Shown here: positions 57,319 through 64,000 of the stretch, in pieces
How the letters are laid out: the number at the start of each line of letters is the position of its first letter
How positions within the stretch are numbered: position 1 is the stretch's first letter
NCBI RefSeq assembly: GCF_001704115.1
Contig: NZ_CP016895.1
Span: 2,356,001 to 2,420,000 of the forward strand
Source of the DNA: Acinetobacter larvae
Lineage (GTDB): Bacteria; Pseudomonadota; Gammaproteobacteria; Pseudomonadales; Moraxellaceae
DNA length: 64,000 nucleotides
Direction of reading: 5' to 3'
Notes under the pieces: generated by a model
Told to the model about the DNA's origin: nothing
Seen by the model: only the letters and a program-made list of their open reading frames with translations
The model's database searches: none
Translations under genes and position numbers: made by a program

Positions 57319-58128
57319 ATGGCTAAATCGAGTAATACTTTACCACGGCATATCCAGGTGCAATCCTCCATACAGCTTTCCCCCAATATGCAACGCATTT
57401 ATTTTTCAAGTGATGATTTCTCAAGTTTTCCACCGCATACTGGTGGCGCACATATCAAATTATTTTTCCCCGAACAACAACACCTCATACCAGCGCTACC
57501 CTATAAAAATGAGCTGGGCAAAGTCACTTGGCCTGATGGTAAAAAACCGATTACACGGACCTATACTGTTCGAAACTTTGACCAGTCTGAACAATTGCTG
57601 GTGGTTGATTTTGTCCGCCATGAAGCATTTGGTATTGCAGCACATTGGGCAAGCTGTGCTCAAAAGGGTGACATCCTTGGTTTAGCTGGACCGGGTGGTC
57701 CTGCGCGATTTAATCCTGCAGCCGATTACTTTATTTTTATTGGTGATTTATCTGCACTGCCAATGATTGCAGCCTCATTAGAACAGCTTAATCAGGGTGC
57801 TCAAGGTGAAGTCTGGATCGAAATCGAGCATGCGGATGATCAGCAAAATTTACAGCATCCGCAGGGGATCAAAATTCATTGGCTGCAAAATGCACAAGAT
57901 ATTGAAGCGCAAATTGCAGCGGCTTTAGCACAACTGGATTGGGAAAAGCTCAGTATTTCTGTCTCCTTAGCAGGTGAAAACAATCGTGTCGTCAATTTAA
58001 GAAACATACTCAGAACACAATATCAGATCAACAAAAGCAATTTGTACGCAGTTCCTTATTGGAAACAAGGTCATACAGAGGAAAGCTATCATGATGAACG
58101 GCATAGCATCATGGACAATGAAGGCTAA
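57319..58128 (+). CDS. Siderophore-interacting protein (ViuB-type ferric reductase)
   Basis: A 269-residue flavoprotein of the SIP family. The FAD motif is RTYTVRNFD, followed by VVDFVRHEAFGIAAHWA and LAGPGGPARF, with the NAD(P)H-side FIGDLSALPMIAASLEQL. The C terminus has the SIP signature VPYWKQGHTEESYHDERHSI. Family members reduce ferric siderophores in the cytosol to release iron. It completes the locus: made, bound and then unloaded. No outer-membrane receptor gene is next to it. Confidence 0.93.
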   Translation: MAKSSNTLPRHIQVQSSIQLSPNMQRIYFSSDDFSSFPPHTGGAHIKLFFPEQQHLIPALPYKNELGKVTWPDGKKPITRTYTVRNFDQSEQLLVVDFVRHEAFGIAAHWASCAQKGDILGLAGPGGPARFNPAADYFIFIGDLSALPMIAASLEQLNQGAQGEVWIEIEHADDQQNLQHPQGIKIHWLQNAQDIEAQIAAALAQLDWEKLSISVSLAGENNRVVNLRNILRTQYQINKSNLYAVPYWKQGHTEESYHDERHSIMDNEG

Positions 58129-58684
58129 AGTCCGATATCTGCTTGATACACTTTTCGAGTACAACTCGCTCTCAGCAGGTCATTTAAGCTCTGTATCGCA
58201 TCGTATTTCTAAAGCTATTTTGGAGGAATTTGCCAGTATTTTGCTCAATTGAATCATGTCAACAGCAATCCGATCAATCCTGTAAATCTTTTGTCTTTTG
58301 CTCATGGTAGACTGTTCATTATCGTAACTGCTAGATACGTGTCGTTGTTTTTTGAATCACATAGATCAATGATCCAACGCCGACTAAATGGCATTTACAC
58401 ACATAAGACCTCGTTGAATAGAGGTCAACTGGTCTGTGAAAACAGCGGTGATATTGCATCAATATAAGCAACATGCTGTCATCAACACGACCTCTGGATA
58501 GGAGTATTGGTACAGGTAAAAATACTGATCTATATCAATTTTCAGTCAAGACAATATTAAATGTTATGTCATTGACTGTGGTAGGATGTAGGCTGATACT
58601 CTCTATATTTTACTTAAGCAAATCGGTTTGCAGGAACTGTATTTTTGGTTCCTAAAAAACTCAATCTAACGCAAGGGGCTATAT
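58129..58684. other. Leader region upstream of icd, no gene recognised
   Basis: This 556-base gap contains only short chance frames. AGGAAC and GTTCCT near 58632-58653 could form a small hairpin about 35 bases before the icd start. The icd promoter should be in the AT-rich part around 58540-58620. Confidence 0.4.
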
Positions 58685-60916
58685 GTGACTGGTGGAAAAT
58701 CAACAATCATTTACACACTGACCGATGAGGCACCTCTGTTGGCGACCTATTCGCTACTGCCGATTATTGAGACCTTTACAAAAACGGCAGATGTCGACAT
58801 CGTTAAAACAGACATCTCTGTTGCCGCACGTGTGTTAGCTGAATTCAATGACTATCTCAGCGACGAACAAAAGGTATCAAATAATCTCGCAACATTGGGA
58901 CGCCTTACTCAGGATCCAGATACCAATATTATCAAGCTCCCAAATATCAGTGCTTCCGTTTCTCAATTAATGTCGTGCATTAAAGAGTTGCAATCTAAGG
59001 GCTATGCAATTCCTGATTACCCTGAAAATCCAACGACAGAACAAGAAAAAACCATTAAGACACGTTATGGCAAATGTCTCGGTTCTGCTGTAAACCCTGT
59101 TTTACGTGAAGGAAACTCTGACCGCCGTGCACCAACAGCTGTCAAAAACTTCGCCAAGAAAAATCCTCATTCAATGAATGAATGGAAACAATGGTCACAA
59201 ACCCATGTTTCTCATATGGATCACGGCGATTTCTATCACGGTGAAAAATCAATAACACTTGATCGTGCGCGTAACGTCAAGATGGAATTGATTGGCAACA
59301 GTGGTAATAGCATCGTATTTAAAGAAAAAGTTGCTTTACTAGATGGCGAAATCATCGATTCAATGTTCATGAGTAAGAAAGCGCTCTGCGAATTCTATGA
59401 ACAGGAACTTGATGATTGCCGTGAAGCAGGCATCTTATTCTCTTTACACGTTAAAGCGACCATGATGAAAGTTTCGCATCCAATCGTATTTGGTCACTGC
59501 GTTAAAATCTACTACAAAGATGCTTTCGAAAAACATGGCAAGTTATTTGATGAGCTCGGCATTAATGTCAATAACGGGATGTCGGTCTTATATGAAAAGA
59601 TCGCAACCTTACCTGAATCACAACGTGATGAAATCATTCGTGATCTACATGCATGCCAAGAACACCGCCCTGCTTTAGCCATGGTGGATTCTGCCAAAGG
59701 CATTACCAACTTCCATTCACCTAACGATATTATTGTCGATGCATCTATGCCCGCTATGATTCGTGGCGGTGGTAAAATGTGGGGTGCTGACGGTAAACAG
59801 TACGACTGTAAAGCCGTAATGCCAGAATCTACTTTTGCGCGTATCTATCAAGAAATGATCAATTTCTGTAAATGGAATGGTAATTTTGATCCTCGAACCA
59901 TGGGTACAGTACCGAACGTTGGTTTGATGGCGCAAAAAGCTGAAGAATACGGTTCTCACGATAAGACGTTTGAAATCCCTGAAGCGGGTGTGGCCAATAT
60001 CACTGATATTGAGACAGGTGAAGTACTCATGTCTCAAACTGTGGAAGAAGGCGACATCTGGCGTATGTGCCAAGTCAAAGATGCACCCATCCGTGATTGG
60101 GTTAAATTGGCTGTAACCCGTGCTCGTAACTCTGGTATGCCAGCTATTTTCTGGTTAGACCCATACCGTCCACATGAAAATGAACTGATTAAAAAAGTTC
60201 AAAAATATCTGCAAGACCACGATACCGACGGTCTAGATATTCAAATCATGTCTCAAGTACGTGCAATGCGTTATACCCTTGAGCGTGTAGCACGTGGTTT
60301 AGATACCATCTCTGTAACAGGTAATATTTTACGTGACTATCTCACAGACTTATTCCCAATTATGGAACTTGGTACTTCTGCAAAAATGCTTTCTATCGTG
60401 CCATTAATGGCGGGTGGTGGCATGTACGAAACTGGTGCTGGTGGTTCTGCGCCAAAACACGTACAGCAATTGGTCGAAGAAAACCACTTACGTTGGGATT
60501 CACTGGGTGAATTCTTAGCACTTGCGGTTTCACTCGAAGAACTTGGTATTAAAGAAAACAATAACCGCGCAAAATTATTGGCAAAAACCTTAGATCAAGC
60601 GACAGGTAAATTGCTCGATAATAACAAATCACCATCACGTCGTACGGGTGAATTGGATAACCGCGGTAGCCATTTCTATCTTTCATTGTATTGGGCAGAA
60701 GCCTTGGCAGCTCAAGATGAAGATGCTGAATTAAAAGCTAAATTTGCAAACTTAGCGAAAACTTTGGCTGAAAATGAGCAAAAAATTATTGCTGAACTTT
60801 CTGCTGTACAAGGTAAAGCGGCCGATATCGGTGGTTATTACCTAGTCGACCAAAACAAAGTCAGTGCAGTCATGCGTCCAAGCGCAACATTCAATACCGC
60901 TTTAACCGCAATTTAA
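58685..60916 (+). CDS. icd: NADP-dependent isocitrate dehydrogenase, monomeric type
   Basis: A 743-residue monomeric isocitrate dehydrogenase, which converts isocitrate to 2-oxoglutarate in the TCA cycle. The length and features such as [64 protein letters not shown] (split by family-conserved blocks) and [24 protein letters not shown] fix the family. Translation starts at a GTG (58685), with AAGGGG seven bases before it; a nearby ATG at 58683 is out of frame. An intrinsic terminator follows. Confidence 0.96.
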   Translation: MTGGKSTIIYTLTDEAPLLATYSLLPIIETFTKTADVDIVKTDISVAARVLAEFNDYLSDEQKVSNNLATLGRLTQDPDTNIIKLPNISASVSQLMSCIKELQSKGYAIPDYPENPTTEQEKTIKTRYGKCLGSAVNPVLREGNSDRRAPTAVKNFAKKNPHSMNEWKQWSQTHVSHMDHGDFYHGEKSITLDRARNVKMELIGNSGNSIVFKEKVALLDGEIIDSMFMSKKALCEFYEQELDDCREAGILFSLHVKATMMKVSHPIVFGHCVKIYYKDAFEKHGKLFDELGINVNNGMSVLYEKIATLPESQRDEIIRDLHACQEHRPALAMVDSAKGITNFHSPNDIIVDASMPAMIRGGGKMWGADGKQYDCKAVMPESTFARIYQEMINFCKWNGNFDPRTMGTVPNVGLMAQKAEEYGSHDKTFEIPEAGVANITDIETGEVLMSQTVEEGDIWRMCQVKDAPIRDWVKLAVTRARNSGMPAIFWLDPYRPHENELIKKVQKYLQDHDTDGLDIQIMSQVRAMRYTLERVARGLDTISVTGNILRDYLTDLFPIMELGTSAKMLSIVPLMAGGGMYETGAGGSAPKHVQQLVEENHLRWDSLGEFLALAVSLEELGIKENNNRAKLLAKTLDQATGKLLDNNKSPSRRTGELDNRGSHFYLSLYWAEALAAQDEDAELKAKFANLAKTLAENEQKIIAELSAVQGKAADIGGYYLVDQNKVSAVMRPSATFNTALTAI

Positions 60917-60951
60917 AGTGATGCTATAACCGTATAACAATATAAAGACCC

Positions 60952-60982
60952 AAAAACTGGTGCCTCGGCACCAGTTTTTTTA
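60952..60982 (+). terminator. Rho-independent terminator of icd
   Basis: ACTGGTGCC (60956-60964) and GGCACCAGT (60967-60975) pair across a two-base TC loop, with A-run before and seven T residues after. A strong terminator. Confidence 0.93.
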
Positions 60983-61061
60983 TGCAGTTTTTATTCAGAT
61001 AATCATGAAATGAAGGCAATTAATTGCACTGATTTAAAATATAAAACCATTCTCTCAGTGT

Positions 61062-61095
61062 AAAAACCTCCTGCATATTTACAGTAGGTTTTTTT
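61062..61095. terminator. Second stem-loop, probable terminator of tpgA
   Basis: AAAAACCT-C-CTG pairs with CAG-T-AGGTTTTTT (one mismatch) around CATATTTA. The A/T flanks would give U-tracts on both strands, so it can end the minus-strand tpgA transcript. Confidence 0.7.
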
Positions 61096-61129
61096 GCGGT
61101 GAATACTTTCGGCAAATATTACCCAATGC

Positions 61130-61936
61130 TTAGCGTTTCATGCCGGTAATTTCAACGCTAACACGACGGTCAGCTTGTAAACAAGATTTCAAAGCAGGAC
61201 CAGCATGCAGATGTTCACAGCCCTGACTCACAGGCTGATATTTACCCGCACTGGCAATAATCATGGTTTGTTCAGGTATTCCTTGTGCTTGCAAATATTG
61301 TTTAATGCTTTGCGCACGCTGTAATCCCAATGCATAATTATAACCATCAGCACCGATGCGGTCGCTATGACCAATCAAATGAATACGATTAATATTGGCA
61401 TATTCAGATTGAATACGTTGTGTGATATTTTGCAACTCGCGTTGACCTTGTGGGAGTAAATCATTTAATGCTCCGCCATTAAACTGAAATAAGGCATCAC
61501 CACTTAAGTTTAAAATTTCAGTTGCAGGCGTTGCTGCAACTGCCACGCGATTGGATTCTGGATAAATAAACGTTTCACAATCTCGCCCATTCCAAGCCAT
61601 ATTCTCAGACAATCCATCTTTGGCAAAATCAATACGTAACTGGCAGCGTTTATATTCTTGCGTATTAGGCATACGAATATCCATCACATAATTCCAGGTT
61701 TTAACGCCAAATAGACCTTCATTAAAATGTGGATTACCCAACACATGACGGAATTGATCCTTGGTTAAGCCGGTACTCAAACGTGCAACATCATCGTATT
61801 CATAACGATTTACTTGTTTTAAATAGCTTTTTTTCAATTCTGGAAAAGCTTGATTTGCACTATTGGACTTGGCGTAGTTTGCCATCGATACACTCGCCAA
61901 GATACTCATCGATAGGATTTTAACAATATTCTTCAT
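61130..61936 (-). CDS. tpgA: TpgA-like peptidoglycan-associated partner of a trimeric autotransporter
   Basis: A 268-residue secreted protein: signal peptide [22 protein letters not shown], an SmpA/BamE-like N-terminal domain ([26 protein letters not shown]) and a C-terminal OmpA-like domain ([31 protein letters not shown]) whose Asp and Arg bind peptidoglycan. This architecture and the position directly after a trimeric autotransporter gene match TpgA of Acinetobacter sp. Tol 5, which stabilises AtaA. It starts 66 bases after the adhesin stop, so the two are probably co-transcribed. Confidence 0.9.
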   Translation of the reverse strand: MKNIVKILSMSILASVSMANYAKSNSANQAFPELKKSYLKQVNRYEYDDVARLSTGLTKDQFRHVLGNPHFNEGLFGVKTWNYVMDIRMPNTQEYKRCQLRIDFAKDGLSENMAWNGRDCETFIYPESNRVAVAATPATEILNLSGDALFQFNGGALNDLLPQGQRELQNITQRIQSEYANINRIHLIGHSDRIGADGYNYALGLQRAQSIKQYLQAQGIPEQTMIIASAGKYQPVSQGCEHLHAGPALKSCLQADRRVSVEITGMKR

Positions 61937-62002
61937 AGTCTGTACTCTTCACATGGTGACCGAGAAACAGCCGGTTTTTGCTGTTTCTCTATAGGTTTAA
62001 GC

Positions 62003-64000
62003 TTAATCAATCACACCGCTGATCCCGATGCGCACACTTGGATCGCCTTGTGATGCCGCTGCAACACCGCCCGTAATAGACCAACGACCATTATCAGATG
62101 TTTTCCGTAAAGTTATACCGATAGCGTTTTCTCCACCATGATATGCTGCACCAGCGGCATAGGTATATTTACCCGCGACAAAAGGTGCGCTTTCCATGGC
62201 CATCGCGGCAGCAATACCCGCATTGGCTTTTTTCTCAACTTTATCGATATGTTTATTGGTATCGTAAAATACCTGTTCCATCCGATCACCAAGATTGGTA
62301 ATTTGATCGCCTATATTATTCACTGTGCCATTTAGTGTACCGATGGCATCATGAATATTGTTTTGACCGGTTCCCCCAATATTATTATTGGTATACGTAC
62401 CCGTTTTTGCATCATAGCTCGTATTACCACCAATAATATTTTTGACCCCTTCAGCTTGTGCGTGAAGCTGACCACCATTCACAGCATCTTGAGAACCTTG
62501 AGCAATCGTGGCATCTGCGACTCCTGTTACTTTTTGCTGACCCGCATCAATACCACTCTTGCTGATACTTGGTCCATCTTGACCGATTTTTAAACCATCC
62601 TGACTAAGATGTGTGTCACCCAATGTCACGCTATTGACATTTAAATCTTTGGCAAGTGCAATCTCATAAATACTCTGACCATTTTTACCGGGTCCGATGT
62701 TATTCACCGATAAATTATTATCTGCAGATTTCACTTCTGTTTTTGCAGCCGCCGCTGCACTGTTTACAGAGTTGCGCAAATCATCAATGTTTACGGCATT
62801 ATTACCATTGGCATTGGCTAAATCCGTTGCTTTACCATTACTGTCGACTAAACCACTGCCAACACCACGAACGACTTTATCACCAGCATCTATACCAGAT
62901 TTATTAATGCTTGGACCACCTGCAATATTTAAACCATCTTTATTAATGCTAACATCTTCACCAATCGTTAAACCTTGATCGTTGAGTGTGCTATTACCTG
63001 CTTTTACGCTATCGACTTGAATGTCTTTTGCCAATTCAACAGTAACGTTATTGCCATTATTGGAAACCGTAATATTTTTATCCGCATCACCATTTATATT
63101 GAGCGTATTGCCTGGTTTGACGGTACTCGTTTTGCCATTATCGGTGGCAATATCCCAGCCCTGATTAGCCGATGCAGCATCTTTGCGAATACTATCGATT
63201 GCTTCGTGAATATTATTTTTACCTGTGTTGCCGATATTATTTGCGCTCATTGAACCATCGGTATTGACGTGACTATTACCGCCGATAACATTGCTAATAC
63301 TGGTTGCAATATCATGTATTTGCCCACCATTCACCGCATCTTGGGAATCTTTGGCAATCACACCATTTTGCACATTGATAATCTTGCTATACCCAGCATT
63401 AATCCCATTGACACTGATGCTTGGTCCTAGTGTGCCATCTACGCGAACAAAGCTAAGACCGTCTTGATTTAGAATGCTTTGTTGACCGTCTTTATCTTTA
63501 ATCACAATGCCTTGAGCACCATAAAAGCTTTCATCACCAGCAGCATTTTTTACTTTACTACCGGTTTTATCGAGTATGGTTTGATGACCTTCTTCATCTT
63601 CAAGACGAATACGATCTACAGCCAAGTCTTTATTTAAAGTAACCTTAACATCGTTGCCCTGATTACTGACGCGAATATTTTCATCACCTTGAAAGTCAAC
63701 ACGATCGCCTGGTTTTACTGGATTTGCTGCACCTTGATTGGTACTCAACAACCAACCTTTTTCAGCCGTATTTTTGACTTCTTGCAACTGTTTTACATTG
63801 ACCGCGTCGCTGTCTGCTGTACCCGCTGCAACATTATTAATTTTATGACCAGCAACATCTATGGCTTCTCGGGTAAAACGTGGACCATCAACCAAGTTAA
63901 CACCAGAACCATTGATAATAGTCGTTCCCTTGGCATCTTTAATATTGACCACACCCGCGGTAACAGTACTGCGATCACCTGCAATATTTTCAACAACTGT
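62003..64000 (-). CDS. ata: Trimeric autotransporter adhesin (Ata/AtaA-like), C-terminal part
   Basis: The frame is open to the right edge, so the gene begins beyond the window; 665 codons are visible. The passenger region has repeated YadA-like head and stalk segments with neck motifs (DAVNVKQLQ, DAVNGGQIH, DAVNGGQLH) and GDRSTVTAGV-type strands. The C terminus is a YadA membrane anchor (SAPFVAGKYTYAAGAAYHGG, ITGGVAAASQGDPSVRIG) that forms a 12-strand trimer barrel in the outer membrane. Homologues mediate adhesion and biofilm formation. The name ata is by genus and tpgA context. Confidence 0.92.
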   Translation of the reverse strand, partial: TVVENIAGDRSTVTAGVVNIKDAKGTTIINGSGVNLVDGPRFTREAIDVAGHKINNVAAGTADSDAVNVKQLQEVKNTAEKGWLLSTNQGAANPVKPGDRVDFQGDENIRVSNQGNDVKVTLNKDLAVDRIRLEDEEGHQTILDKTGSKVKNAAGDESFYGAQGIVIKDKDGQQSILNQDGLSFVRVDGTLGPSISVNGINAGYSKIINVQNGVIAKDSQDAVNGGQIHDIATSISNVIGGNSHVNTDGSMSANNIGNTGKNNIHEAIDSIRKDAASANQGWDIATDNGKTSTVKPGNTLNINGDADKNITVSNNGNNVTVELAKDIQVDSVKAGNSTLNDQGLTIGEDVSINKDGLNIAGGPSINKSGIDAGDKVVRGVGSGLVDSNGKATDLANANGNNAVNIDDLRNSVNSAAAAAKTEVKSADNNLSVNNIGPGKNGQSIYEIALAKDLNVNSVTLGDTHLSQDGLKIGQDGPSISKSGIDAGQQKVTGVADATIAQGSQDAVNGGQLHAQAEGVKNIIGGNTSYDAKTGTYTNNNIGGTGQNNIHDAIGTLNGTVNNIGDQITNLGDRMEQVFYDTNKHIDKVEKKANAGIAAAMAMESAPFVAGKYTYAAGAAYHGGENAIGITLRKTSDNGRWSITGGVAAASQGDPSVRIGISGVID

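Noticed and set aside
49683-58128. Siderophore locus considered as acinetobactin, fimsbactin or enterobactin.
   Set aside because: There is no multimodular NRPS, no histidine or serine/threonine module, no N-hydroxylase and no EntF; only stand-alone domains are encoded.
58249-58655. Two short frames upstream of icd (72 and 60 codons).
   Set aside because: They have no ribosome-binding sites, overlap AT-rich leader sequence and resemble no family.

Overview
The window looks like a chromosomal segment of an Acinetobacter species (Moraxellaceae). It is AT-rich and carries several lineage-typical genes: a monomeric isocitrate dehydrogenase, a cydP-cydABX-ybgE bd-oxidase operon, a trimeric autotransporter followed by its TpgA-like partner, ppk1, trmA, an SmvA-type efflux pump with its TetR regulator, and a 2,3-dihydroxybenzoate siderophore locus. 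No tRNA, rRNA, CRISPR array or prophage was recognised. The species cannot be fixed from the sequence alone.

Layout. 1-1779: 3' part of ppk1. 2099-6124: glutarate/lysine catabolism (gcdG CoA-transferase, gcdH glutaryl-CoA dehydrogenase) with the divergent LysR gene gcdR. 6245-9441: small hypotheticals, a LysR regulator and trmA. 9716-10029: a possible 27-residue membrane peptide coupled to a 77-residue hypothetical. 10904-14244: cytochrome bd operon, ending in a strong terminator followed by a 12-bp tandem repeat. 14598-18641: a secreted hypothetical, an O-methyltransferase, a DUF1653 protein and ahpF. 18787-24498: an M20 amidohydrolase with an MHS transporter, a VIT-family transporter, and the paired DUF4130 (TIGR03915) and radical-SAM (TIGR03916) DNA-modification/repair proteins. 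24971-29117: nitronate monooxygenase, a membrane hypothetical, and the divergent smvR/smvA pair with two matching operator palindromes.

29422-30367 is an IS5-family insertion sequence placed just upstream of a lipoprotein gene. 31319-34907 is a copper module (copZ, cueR, copA with three HMA domains) with two CueR-type promoter boxes. 35016-36912 holds a methyltransferase and a deletion scar in which a LysR gene and an MFS gene lost their facing 5' ends. 37160-44592 carries DsbA-like, metallo-beta-lactamase-fold, AraC, CynX-like, HAD and MHS genes. 44637-47527 is a TetR gene with a divergent MFS gene that is split by a decayed IS982-family element with a perfect 7-bp target duplication. 47601-49448 holds hypotheticals.

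49683-58128 is the most interesting block: a compact catechol siderophore locus. It encodes isochorismate synthase, DHB-AMP ligase, isochorismatase, a separate aryl carrier protein and a PLP diamine-forming decarboxylase in one operon. A DHB dehydrogenase, a stand-alone VibH-like condensation domain and a siderophore-interacting reductase lie on flanking transcripts, with Fur-box-like sites between them. No multimodular NRPS is present, so the inferred product is a small DHB-diamine conjugate. The window ends with monomeric icd (58685-60916), a tpgA-like gene, and the 3' part of a trimeric autotransporter adhesin gene that continues past the right edge.
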